Shown one piece after another: positions 35,401 to 42,882 of a stretch of 64,000 bases of DNA. Source of the stretch: Actinomadura pelletieri DSM 43383 (GTDB lineage Bacteria > Actinomycetota > Actinomycetes > Streptosporangiales > Streptosporangiaceae). The stretch spans positions 1,168,980 through 1,232,979 of the forward strand of contig NZ_RBWU01000001.1 of NCBI RefSeq assembly GCF_003634705.1. Direction: 5' to 3'. Numbering within the stretch: position 1 is the first letter of the stretch; each line of letters begins with the position of its first letter. Made by a program: the position numbers and the translations under genes. The notes beneath the pieces are model-generated. The model was not told the DNA's origin, searched no databases, and saw only the letters and a list, made by a program, of their open reading frames with translations.

Positions 35401-37127
35401 TCATCGAGATAAAACAACGTCACGACGCGATGCTGATGATCGACGAAGCGCACTCGCTCGGCGTCCTCGGCCGCACCGGACGCGGCGTCGGCGAACACTT
35501 CGGCGTCAACCCGAACGACGTCGACCTGTGGATGGGAACGCTCAGCAAGGCCATCGGCAGCCTCGGCGGCTACATCGCAGCCCGCCGCGAACTCATCCGG
35601 TTCATGAAGTTCACGACGCCGCTCTACATCTTCAGCACCGGCATCTCCCCGGCCAACGCCGCCGCGGCACTCGAAGCGTTCCGGGTCATCCAGGAGGAGC
35701 CCGACCGCGTCGCGCGCCTTCGTGACCTGGCCGAGCACTTCCGGACCGCCGCCCGCGCCCGCGGTCTGGACACCGGTGTCTCCCGCGACACGGCCGTCAT
35801 CCCGATCATCGTCGGCGACTGGGCGCGGGCCATGGAGATCTCCGCCGCGCTGCTGGAGCGCGGCGTGAACGTGATGCCGATCGGCCACCCGGCAGTGCCG
35901 GCCGACAAGTGCCGGTTGCGGTTCTTCGTCAACGCCGACCACCGCGAAGCCGACCTCGACCGCTCCCTCGACCTCTTGGTGGACGTCATGGACAACACCT
36001 CACCCCGGCACCGTCCGCACCAGCAATCCACCTCCGACTCCGCGACCGTGCCCCCGCCACGGGCGACCTTCCAGACGCGGGAACGAGACCGGCCCGCGAC
36101 CGAACCGCCGCCGTCCGGCACCGCCGACGTGCTCGTGGCCGGTGCCACCGGTTTCATCGGCGGCCACCTGACCCGCAGGCTCGTCGAGATCGGGCACCGG
36201 GTGCGGGTGCTGGTCCGCGAGGGCGGCGACCGGTCGGCGTTCGCGGACCTGCCCGTGGAGATCGAGCACGGCTCGCTGACCGACCTGAACGCGCTGCTGC
36301 GCGCCACCTCGGGCGTCCGGTACGTCTACAACTGCGCGGGCAAGTCCGCCGACTGGGGGCCGTGGACGGAGTTCGAGCAGACCAACGTCACGGGCTGCAA
36401 GAACCTGATGGACGCCGCTCACCACGCGGGCACCGTCGAGCGGTTCGTGCACCTCAGCACCACCGACGTGTACGGGTACCCGGTCCGTCCGTGCGACGAG
36501 CGGACCGAGCCGAAGGACGTCGGCCTGCCCTACAACCGCAGCAAGCTCCTCGGGGAGAAGGCGGTGATCCGGGCCGCCGAACAGGCCGGTGTGCCGCTCA
36601 CCGTCATCAGGCCGGTCTCGGTGTACGGGCCGGGCAGCAAGGACTTCGTCGTCGAGATCGCGGCGCTGCTGAAGAGCCGGCAGATGGTCTACGTCCGCAG
36701 GGGAAAGGCACCGGCGGGGTTGCTCTACGTCGCCAACCTCGTCGACGGGATGATCACCGCCTGCGGTTCGGAGCGGGCGGCGGGCGGGGTCTACAACCTG
36801 CGCGACCCCGAGATGACGACGTGGCGGGAGTACATCGAGGCCCTCGCGGACGGTCTCGGCGTCAAACCGCCGTCGGTGAGCCTGCCGCGCCCACTCGCCA
36901 CCGGTGTCGCCGGAGCCGCCGAGCGCGTGTACGGGACGTTGCGCGTCAAGTCGCGTCCGGTCCTCACCCGGCATGCCGTCCACCTGCTGGAGCGCGACCA
37001 GTCCTTCCCGATCGACCGGGCCCGCGAGGACTTCGGGTTCAAGGCCGCCGTCTCCTTCGAGGAGGGCATGGCGCGAACGGTCGAATGGCTCCGGTCTCCG
37101 GCCGGGCGCGAACTCCTGGGCGGCTGA
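29436..37127 (+). CDS. redL: RedL-RedK fusion: FAAL-ACP-KS-AT-ACP-AOS-SDR
   Basis: 2563 aa. Order: fatty acyl-AMP ligase (about 1-590); a degenerate carrier (about 605-675, Tyr where Ser belongs); a carrier with Ser719; ketosynthase (776-1190, Cys936); malonyl-type acyltransferase (about 1293-1590, Ser1385 in GHSVG and a HAFH motif); carrier (Ser1711); alpha-oxoamine synthase (about 1788-2185, PLP Lys2038); extended SDR (2228-2563, GATGFIG at 2236 and YNRSK at 2366). RedL activates the fatty acid, extends it with malonate and condenses it with glycine, giving a 4-keto-2-alkyl-dihydropyrrole. The SDR matches RedK, which reduces this to the 2-alkylpyrrole and is a separate protein in S. coelicolor. 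Confidence 0.9.
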   Translation: MTRPHPIEDHWEGPEPDTVAGILRHHFRRTPDRLAYRFLTGPRGDSESWTYRDLDLRARAIGGRLQREGLRNRPVLLLLPPGLEYVAGFLGCLYAGAIAVPAYPPDTGRTGATTARLAAVARNTQAPWALVDEEQKHSLESGAASRGDLGATDLRWLASTECGQDDADAWHDPEATPGSLAFLQYTSGSTAMPKGVMVSNENLVANLRTIHLALEHDRDSALVSWLPPYHDMGLVGGLLTPLYGGIPGHLMAPRTFIQRPLLWLETLSSTRATTSPSPNFGFDYCLSRISEEQAAGLDLGSWRHALNGAEPVRADTLDRFAERFARCGFDRRALLPCYGLAEATLLVSGTPADRAPRIASLDAEALENARVETAVAGRRAVRVVGCGPAADRVDVAIVDPATRRRQPAGRVGEIWISGPGVARGYWRNPDATRETFQARIVDEPDGPEHLRTGDLGFERDGELHIVGRLKDVVIVQGRNHYPQDVELTVERVDEAIRGGCGAAFGIDVDGAEEMVVVYEVNGPRVDDPGTLLARIRAAIAREHEVSPHAVVLVRRGSVGKTTSGKIQRRGCREAFLTFGLPVVAASVTQETGTGHGSADRTRLLETIRSAVPGTTTASPDLDGRDFADIGLTYTGLLDLANHLNRELDLRVPLGDLLAEPSIPALLSLLGDDDADAATRPSQSATEIEEWLVEKVAARLGLPAGAIDTTVPFAELGLASKAAVGIIDELGTWLGRALPSSTVFERPTIRDVAHRLGGEHDEHTLPTPKPEPDDAAEPIAVVGLGCRFPGASDPDGYWRLLLDGRDAVTDVPPGRWDVTGVEAPNRGGFLDHIDRFDARFFGISAREAERMDPQQRLLLEIAWETFEDAGIAPDAVAGTDTGVFVGISSHDYADLQTSDHRSIDVYAATGTAHAVAANRLSYQFDLRGPSLAIDTACSSSLVAVHAACRSLRAGECDMALAGGVNLIINPALSVAFARGGMLSPDGTCRTFDDAASGYVRGEGAGLVCLKRLSRALADGDRILATITGAAVGHGGRANGLTAPKGSAQRQVIEQALAEAGTDAREIDYVEAHGTGTVLGDPIEWEALTEVYGRDRAADSPCPVGSVKANIGHLEAAAGIAGLIKAVLTVWHGELPPQLHFTTPNRHLPWDGSGLTVLTERDGRVRVPPSRVAVSSFGFGGANAHVIVGRPPEARPTTTTPGADRPVQALSLSAHTPSALASLARRYRAHIAARPDVELADLCHAANTGRAALGHRAAVVTQSMSDLDQALTALAAGEASADVIRGERTGRAPKAAFLFSGQGTQYPGMGRGLYESSQVYAAVIDQADDVLHPLLNTSLRDLLFTGDDPTELKRTRNCQPALVAVEVALARLWGALGVRPVAVLGHSVGAFAAACVAGALSLEDALTLAATRGRLMDELPGAGAMIACAGEPEPIQAAAAARPAVTVAAVNARNHLVLSGPLDEIDELARDLPDKGIVVRRLAVSHAFHSPLMAGAADPLRDAAHNVAAREPEMPWISDHTGEPMGRPDPGYWADHLLGTVRFADGLATLRRLGCDTFVEAGPHPTLLGLARTGLAGDAESALWLPSLRRKADDWQTFLRSVGRWYCAGGDVRWAGLDADRPRRRVAVPHAVFERGTYWLKTPWSTSGNGTAEPRREPDMDGNGYAHPTPTPQTTTSGDGAARVLAYMSKVCGFPVDQISPHARVGSELGFDSLMKGELERHLAPLYPDRVAGLRHTLPEDFTVGQLLDALGLTAAPQPAMTAPPAHTYTPAPAAIPAPAPAPAPDTSRTVKVQRRFEDWEEYAAMLERLRLIEASGPNAYERVHEGFNSGLIQMNGRQMVNFSAFNYLALSAHPRLRAAAKAAIDRYGTSSSATPLLCGETPLHHELEAEIAGFLGAEAAIVFAGGHATNVATVGHLFGPEDIIVHDEWIHDSTVRGCILSGALRRPFPHNDWQALDRILTATRGRFRRALVVIEGAYSQDGDLPDLPRFIEIKQRHDAMLMIDEAHSLGVLGRTGRGVGEHFGVNPNDVDLWMGTLSKAIGSLGGYIAARRELIRFMKFTTPLYIFSTGISPANAAAALEAFRVIQEEPDRVARLRDLAEHFRTAARARGLDTGVSRDTAVIPIIVGDWARAMEISAALLERGVNVMPIGHPAVPADKCRLRFFVNADHREADLDRSLDLLVDVMDNTSPRHRPHQQSTSDSATVPPPRATFQTRERDRPATEPPPSGTADVLVAGATGFIGGHLTRRLVEIGHRVRVLVREGGDRSAFADLPVEIEHGSLTDLNALLRATSGVRYVYNCAGKSADWGPWTEFEQTNVTGCKNLMDAAHHAGTVERFVHLSTTDVYGYPVRPCDERTEPKDVGLPYNRSKLLGEKAVIRAAEQAGVPLTVIRPVSVYGPGSKDFVVEIAALLKSRQMVYVRRGKAPAGLLYVANLVDGMITACGSERAAGGVYNLRDPEMTTWREYIEALADGLGVKPPSVSLPRPLATGVAGAAERVYGTLRVKSRPVLTRHAVHLLERDQSFPIDRAREDFGFKAAVSFEEGMARTVEWLRSPAGRELLGG

Positions 37128-37128
37128 C

Positions 37129-37974
37129 ATGCCCGCACCGCAGATCACCGAGCCGCCCCCCGGCGCCGTCCGCGCGCCGGGCGGGCCTTGGTTCCCGGGA
37201 GTGACCGCCGACGCCACTACCGACCTGCGCCTGATCTGCTTCCCGCACGCGGGCGGAACCCCGTCCGTCTACCGGGACTGGCACGAACACCTGGGCGCCC
37301 ACGTGCAGATCGTTCCGGTGCTGCTACCGGGCCGCAGCTTCCGCCTGGGAGAACCGCTCCGCCGCGAACTGGAGCCGCTCGCCGCCGACATCGCCACCGC
37401 ACTCCTCGCCGAACGGCTCACAGACCGCTATGCGCTGTTCGGGCACAGCATGGGCGCGCTGCTCGCCTACGAGGTCGCCTGCGGGCTGCGCGCCCGTGGC
37501 GCGGACGAGCCCGTCCACCTGTTCGTGTCCGGCAGCCGGGCACCGCACTTCTACGGCGTCGGAATGGGCGCGGAGCTGACCGACGAGTCGCTGCTCGACC
37601 TCGTCCGCGACCTCGGCGGCCTCACCGGCGCCGGTGTCGACCCGCAGGCGGGCGGCGCGCCGTTCGCCCGCCGGATGCCCGTGCTCCGAGCGGACCTCGC
37701 CGCGTGCGAGACCTACCGGTGGACGCCGCGCCGCCCACTCGACTGCCCGATCACGGCCATCTCCGCCGAGGGCGACCCGATCGCGCCTCCCGACCAGGTC
37801 GACGAGTGGCGGGAGTACACCTACGGCTCGACGCTGCGCAGGCACCTGCCGGGCGGCCACTTCTACCTGACCGGCCCCGAACGGCCGGCCCTCCTACGCG
37901 AACTCCACCGTGAACTGGAACGGCACGCCGCAGGCGGCGCCGCGCCCACCGATCCCCGGAGGACTCTGCCATGA
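37129..37974 (+). CDS. redJ: RedJ, type II thioesterase
   Basis: 281 aa alpha/beta hydrolase: FPHAGG oxyanion region, nucleophile Ser107 in GHSMG and catalytic His244 in GGHFYL. In the pathway RedJ releases the fatty acid from the RedQ carrier so RedL can activate it. ATG 2 bases after the redLK stop; it overlaps redI by 4 bases. Confidence 0.85.
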   Translation: MPAPQITEPPPGAVRAPGGPWFPGVTADATTDLRLICFPHAGGTPSVYRDWHEHLGAHVQIVPVLLPGRSFRLGEPLRRELEPLAADIATALLAERLTDRYALFGHSMGALLAYEVACGLRARGADEPVHLFVSGSRAPHFYGVGMGAELTDESLLDLVRDLGGLTGAGVDPQAGGAPFARRMPVLRADLAACETYRWTPRRPLDCPITAISAEGDPIAPPDQVDEWREYTYGSTLRRHLPGGHFYLTGPERPALLRELHRELERHAAGGAAPTDPRRTLP

Positions 37975-39023
37975 ATGTCGCGACCCTGGCCAAACTGGCT
38001 CGGAGCCGGCAGGTTCCGCTGCTGGCGTCGCTCGCCCGGGGACTCGTCACGCCCGTGTACCGGGCGTCGTTCCTCGCCGCGGCCGCCGGCAACGGAGTGC
38101 TGCAACGCCTCGCCGTCCGCCCCTGCGACCTGGACACCCTCGCCAACGCGCTCGACGTCCGGGAGGACCGGGACGTGCTGCGCGCCTGGCTGGACATCGG
38201 CGTCCGGCTCGGCGAACTCGGCTTCGACGACGGCTGCTACAAGCTGCGCGGCCGGGCCGCCAAGGCGCTCGGCCGTTCCCGCAACGACGCCATCGCCGCC
38301 GCGCTGGAGGAGGTCACGCGGTTCCACCTGCCGGTCCTGCTGGAGGCCCCGGCCATAGCGCGCGGCGGCAAACGGCTGACCCTGCGCGACCAGGACGGCG
38401 CGGTCATCGCCCGCTCCACCCAGGTCGTGCGGCCGTTCGTGGAAGAGGCCGTCGACCTCGTCGTGGAGCGGCACGAACCGAGACGGCTGCTGGAGGTCGG
38501 GTGTGGCAGCGGCGTCTACGCGCGGCACGCCGCGCTGCTGAACCCGCGGCTCACCGCCCTCGCGATCGACCTTCAGGACGACGTCGCCGCTGAGGCCGCC
38601 GCGAACATGGCCGCCTGGGGGCTCGCCGACCGTGTCGACGTCCGCCGGGCGGACGTCCGCGACCTCGACATGGAACCGGTCTTCGACCTGGTGACGATGC
38701 ACAACAACATCTACTACTTCCCCACCGACGAGCGGGTGAAGGTGCTGGAGCGCGTCCGGTCGCTGCTGGCCCCCGGCGGCAGGCTCCTGCTCACCACGCC
38801 GTGCCGGGGCGGCCCCGTCGGCATGGAGGTGCTCGACCTGTGGTTCTCGTGCGCCGACTTCGGCGGACCGCTGCCGGACGCCGCCGAACTCGTCGACCAG
38901 CTGCAAAGCGCGGGCTTCACCAGCGTGCGGGAGCGCCGCCTCATCCCGGGCGGGGAGTTCCGCGCCTTCGTCGGCACCCACCGGGACCCGGAACACGGCA
39001 CCGACGTTGAGGAGCTCATCTGA
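37971..39023 (+). CDS. redI: RedI, O-methyltransferase
   Basis: 350 aa SAM-dependent methyltransferase. An N-terminal helical dimerisation region precedes the Rossmann fold with motif I LLEVGCGSGVY near residue 173 and an acidic residue ending the second strand (AIDLQ). RedI and its homologue PigF methylate the hydroxyl of the bipyrrole aldehyde to give 4-methoxy-2,2'-bipyrrole-5-carbaldehyde. It shares a base with the redH ATG. Confidence 0.8.
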   Translation: MNVATLAKLARSRQVPLLASLARGLVTPVYRASFLAAAAGNGVLQRLAVRPCDLDTLANALDVREDRDVLRAWLDIGVRLGELGFDDGCYKLRGRAAKALGRSRNDAIAAALEEVTRFHLPVLLEAPAIARGGKRLTLRDQDGAVIARSTQVVRPFVEEAVDLVVERHEPRRLLEVGCGSGVYARHAALLNPRLTALAIDLQDDVAAEAAANMAAWGLADRVDVRRADVRDLDMEPVFDLVTMHNNIYYFPTDERVKVLERVRSLLAPGGRLLLTTPCRGGPVGMEVLDLWFSCADFGGPLPDAAELVDQLQSAGFTSVRERRLIPGGEFRAFVGTHRDPEHGTDVEELI

Positions 39024-41725
39024 TGTCGACCACGACCTCCGCCGCACACGCGTCCGCCACCGCGACCAGGGAGATCGTCGTGCTCGGCGCGGGCGACCCG
39101 CCGCCCGCCGAACTGCTCGGCGGCAAGGCGATCCGGCTGGACGAACTCCTGCGCGCCGGCCTTCCGGTGCCGCCCGCGTTCTGCCTGACGACCGACCTGT
39201 TCGAGCGGTTCCTCAAGGAAACAGGACTGGACACCCGCATCGCCGGAACCGCCCCCGCCGAACTGCGCGAGAAGATCATCGCGACCGACGTCCCCGCGAG
39301 CATCGCGACCGCCCTCCTGGACGCCTACGCGGACCTCGGCCGGCCGCGCGTCGCCGTCCGCTCCTCGGCGACCGCCGAGGACTCCGAGTCCCACTCGTTC
39401 GCGGGCCAGCACGACACGGTGCTCGACGTCGCCGGGGACGCCGCCCTGCTCGACGCCGTCAAGGTGTGCTGGGCGTCGCTGTGGACCGACCGCGCCGCCG
39501 CCTACCGCGACGCCGCGCACGCCGGGTCGATCGCCGTGGTCGTCCAGCAGATGGTGCACGCCGACACCGGCGGCGTCCTGTTCACCCGCGACCCGGTCAG
39601 CGGCCGTGCCGACCGGTTCGTCGTGGAGGGCTGCTGGGGACTCGGCGAGGGCCTGGTGGCGGGCAAGGTCACGTCCGACTTCTTCCTCCTCGACCCCGAC
39701 GGCCCCCGGGTCGTGGACCAGCAGATCCGGTACAAGGTCACCAAGTGCGCGCCGGTCGTGCCGGGGACGGTCGGCCTCGTCAAGGTGGACGCCGCCGCGC
39801 GCAACGTCCCCTGCCTGACACCCGACCAGCTCGCCAACCTCGCGGCGCTGGCCGTCCGGGTCCGCGACCACTACGGCGCCGAGCAGGACATCGAGTGGGC
39901 CATGCGCGACGGCACGCCGTACCTGCTCCAGAGCCGGCCGATCACGACCACGCCCGTCCGCGACCGGCCGACGAGCCCCTACGTGGGCCCGCAGCCCGAC
40001 GCGATCCGCACGGGAACGCTGTGGTCCCGCATGGACATCGGCGAGATCTTCACCGGCGTGATGTCGCCGCTCGGCCAGTCGTTCGCGCAGTACTACCAGC
40101 ACAACGTGCACCGCGGCTGCGCCCGGTCCACCGGCGTCCGCGACCCGGGCGACATGTCGCGGCACATGGGCTACCTGCAAGGACACGTCTATCTGAACAT
40201 CTCCTACACGGCCCACCTGCTGGGCCAGTGCCTCCCCACCCGCGACCAGAGCCGTTTCACCAGCCGCTTCGCCAGCGAGGAGGTGGACCTCGACGCCTAC
40301 GAGAACCCCTTCGGCACCTGGCCCGGCGGCCCACGTGAGGAGGCGCTGGCGACCCGGTTCTGGCTGAAGACGTCCATCACGGAACTACGGACGATGAAGA
40401 AACGCGCCCGGCGGATGGTCCGGTCGCGCTTCTACGAGTTCGACCGTGCCCAGGGCATCGACCTGACCAGGCTCGACCGCTCGGAGTTGAACGCGGAGCT
40501 GAAGCGGCGCCTCGCCTACTTCTACGACATGCACGTGGGCTACATGCCGTACTACATGAACGCGTTCGGCTTCTACGGCGTCCTCGAAGCCCTCTGCGGC
40601 GCGTGGCTCGGCCAGGAGGGCACCAGCCTCCGCAACCGCATCAAGACCGACATGTCCAGCCTGCGGACGGTCGAGTCGGCGCGCGAGATCTGGGCGCTCG
40701 CCCAGGTCGCCCGGCGCGACCCCCGCGTCATGGAGATCATCCGTGCCGGTTCCGCGCACGACGTGTCCGCCCGGCTCCGCGCCGACGAGGCCGGACGCGC
40801 CTTCTGGGACGGCCACATGGTCCCGTTCCTGCGGGAGAACGGCACCCGGGGCCACCAGGAGATGGAGCTGACCCATCCCCGCTGGATCGACGACCCGTCG
40901 TACGTGTTCCAGATGATCCGGCGGTACGCCGAGGAGGGCTTCTCCATCGACGAGGTCCTCGACCGCGCCCACGACCCCCGGGAGGACGAGGCGGCGTCGG
41001 CGCTGAACCGCCTGGCCGCGCCGAAGCGCCGCACGATCGAGAAGGTCATGTCCCTGTACGAGACGTGCAGCCGGCTGCGGGAACTCACCCGCATGTCGAT
41101 GATCACCTCGATCTGGCTGGTGCGCCGCGTCGTCTACGAGGTCGGCCGCCGGCTCGTCGAGGCCGGGGTGCTGCGGTCGCTGGACGAGGTCGCCGACCTC
41201 GACTTCGCCGACGTCCTCGAGTACCTGTCGAGTGACCGTGACCCGCGCCGGGTGTTCTCCCGCGCGAAGCTGGAGGAGGCCCGGCGCACGTTCCGCGCGT
41301 ACGCCCGGCTGCCGGAACCGCCGCTCAGCTTCGTCGGCGAGTGGGACGTCACCCGGGCCGTCCGCCCGGCACCGGACGGCGTCCGGCTGGAAGGCCTAGG
41401 AGCGAGCCCCGGCCGGATCGTCGGCCGGGCCCGGATCATCGAGGACCTCGTCTGGCAGGCCGACGAGTTCCAGGTCGGCGAGGTGCTGGTGACCCGGTTC
41501 ACCGACGCCTCGTGGACACCGCTGTTCGCCATCGCCGGCGCGGTCGTCACCGACATCGGCTCGATGCTGTCGCACAGCTCGATCGTGTCCCGCGAGTTCC
41601 GCGTCCCCTCGGTGGTCAACAGCAAGCACGCCACCCAAATGATCAAGACCGGTGACCTCGTCATGGTGGACGGCGACCGGGGCGTGGTCGAGGTCGTCGA
41701 GACCGACGAAAGGAAGAACGGATGA
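39023..41725 (+). CDS. redH: RedH, prodiginine-forming condensing enzyme
   Basis: 900 aa, phosphoenolpyruvate-synthase-like. An N-terminal ATP-grasp domain (AVRSSATAEDSES) binds ATP; a long middle domain is thought to bind the pyrroles; a C-terminal swivelling domain carries the phosphohistidine His851 in MLSHSSIVSREF. RedH/PigC joins the bipyrrole aldehyde and the 2-alkylpyrrole to form the tripyrrole in an ATP-dependent step. Overlaps redG by 4 bases. Confidence 0.92.
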   Translation: MSTTTSAAHASATATREIVVLGAGDPPPAELLGGKAIRLDELLRAGLPVPPAFCLTTDLFERFLKETGLDTRIAGTAPAELREKIIATDVPASIATALLDAYADLGRPRVAVRSSATAEDSESHSFAGQHDTVLDVAGDAALLDAVKVCWASLWTDRAAAYRDAAHAGSIAVVVQQMVHADTGGVLFTRDPVSGRADRFVVEGCWGLGEGLVAGKVTSDFFLLDPDGPRVVDQQIRYKVTKCAPVVPGTVGLVKVDAAARNVPCLTPDQLANLAALAVRVRDHYGAEQDIEWAMRDGTPYLLQSRPITTTPVRDRPTSPYVGPQPDAIRTGTLWSRMDIGEIFTGVMSPLGQSFAQYYQHNVHRGCARSTGVRDPGDMSRHMGYLQGHVYLNISYTAHLLGQCLPTRDQSRFTSRFASEEVDLDAYENPFGTWPGGPREEALATRFWLKTSITELRTMKKRARRMVRSRFYEFDRAQGIDLTRLDRSELNAELKRRLAYFYDMHVGYMPYYMNAFGFYGVLEALCGAWLGQEGTSLRNRIKTDMSSLRTVESAREIWALAQVARRDPRVMEIIRAGSAHDVSARLRADEAGRAFWDGHMVPFLRENGTRGHQEMELTHPRWIDDPSYVFQMIRRYAEEGFSIDEVLDRAHDPREDEAASALNRLAAPKRRTIEKVMSLYETCSRLRELTRMSMITSIWLVRRVVYEVGRRLVEAGVLRSLDEVADLDFADVLEYLSSDRDPRRVFSRAKLEEARRTFRAYARLPEPPLSFVGEWDVTRAVRPAPDGVRLEGLGASPGRIVGRARIIEDLVWQADEFQVGEVLVTRFTDASWTPLFAIAGAVVTDIGSMLSHSSIVSREFRVPSVVNSKHATQMIKTGDLVMVDGDRGVVEVVETDERKNG

Positions 41726-42876
41726 TCCCCAACCAGTGGTACGCCATCCTCCGGTCCGAGGACGTCGGCACCAGGCGGCCCACCGGAGCGCGGCGCCTCG
41801 GCATGGAGCTGGTCCTGTGGCGGGACACCGCCGGACGGCTCATCTGCCAGTCGGCGCGCTGCCCGCACAAGGGCGCGAACATGGCGGACGGTCGGCTGCG
41901 CGGCGACACCCTCGGCTGCCCGTACCACGACTTCCGGTTCGCCGCCGACGGGAGCTGCACCCTCGCGCCCTGCCTGGGCACGAACGGCCGGATCCCGAAG
42001 TCGATGCGGCTGGAGACCTATCCCGTCCGGGAACGCCACGGGCTGATCTTCCTGTGGTGGGGGGACGACCGCGAGGACCTCCCCGACATCCAGGTGCCGC
42101 CCGAGGTCGCCGACCGCTCCGACGTCCACGCGACGGGCGCCTGGCAGCAGCCCGTGCACTACACCCGCTACATCGAGAGCCTCCTGGACTTCTACCACGT
42201 GCCCGTCGTCCACCGGGACCACTGGTTCAACGTCCTGGACTACATCGGCTGGGCCGGCACGCCGAAGAAGCTCGGCCTGGACGGCCGCCGCCGCTACCTC
42301 GCGCTGACCAAGGTCGAGGACAGCCACCTGGAAGTGGACGGAATGACGCTGCGGCACTCGTTCCGGCTCGTCGGCGAGGGCGACCCGACGAACGAGGCGA
42401 CCATGACGGTCACCTTCACCTTCCCGGGGATGGTGCACATCCACGCCGAGCCGTTCGACGTCACGGTCTGGATCACGCCCGTCGACGACGACAACACCCA
42501 GGTGCTGTTCCGCTGGTACGAGGACTCGCACATGGCGCCGGTGCTGCGGCTGCCGTCCCTGCGGCGGATCGTGCCGAAGCTCGCGCTGTTCGCGCAGAAG
42601 CGCGTCCAGGAGGTCCAGGACATGAACGTCGTCTCCCGGATCGAACCCAGGGTCAGCGGCCGGGGCGTCAACCGTTTCGTCGCGGTCGACGAGCTGAACG
42701 CCAAGTACGTGGTCATGCGTGACCAGCTGCGCAAGGAGGCGGGCATCACCGAGGCCGGCGCCGGTGAGGCCGGTGAGAGCGAGACCCCCGCGGCGGGCAA
42801 CGGAAAGGCTCCCGCCACCGGCCGCGCTCGCCGGACGGCCAAGGAGCCCGCCGCAGAGGGCACGGCGAAGGTGTGA
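41722..42876 (+). CDS. redG: RedG, Rieske oxygenase (oxidative cyclase)
   Basis: 384 aa. The Rieske [2Fe-2S] cluster ligands are Cys47/His49 (CPHKG) and Cys66/His69 (CPYH). The mononuclear iron site is the DFYH-x4-H motif near residue 153. In S. coelicolor RedG makes the carbocycle of streptorubin B from undecylprodigiosin, so a cyclised product is predicted here. The last 50 residues form a low-complexity Ala/Glu/Gly tail that is probably disordered. Confidence 0.9.
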   Translation: MIPNQWYAILRSEDVGTRRPTGARRLGMELVLWRDTAGRLICQSARCPHKGANMADGRLRGDTLGCPYHDFRFAADGSCTLAPCLGTNGRIPKSMRLETYPVRERHGLIFLWWGDDREDLPDIQVPPEVADRSDVHATGAWQQPVHYTRYIESLLDFYHVPVVHRDHWFNVLDYIGWAGTPKKLGLDGRRRYLALTKVEDSHLEVDGMTLRHSFRLVGEGDPTNEATMTVTFTFPGMVHIHAEPFDVTVWITPVDDDNTQVLFRWYEDSHMAPVLRLPSLRRIVPKLALFAQKRVQEVQDMNVVSRIEPRVSGRGVNRFVAVDELNAKYVVMRDQLRKEAGITEAGAGEAGESETPAAGNGKAPATGRARRTAKEPAAEGTAKV

Positions 42877-42882
42877 CGGCCC

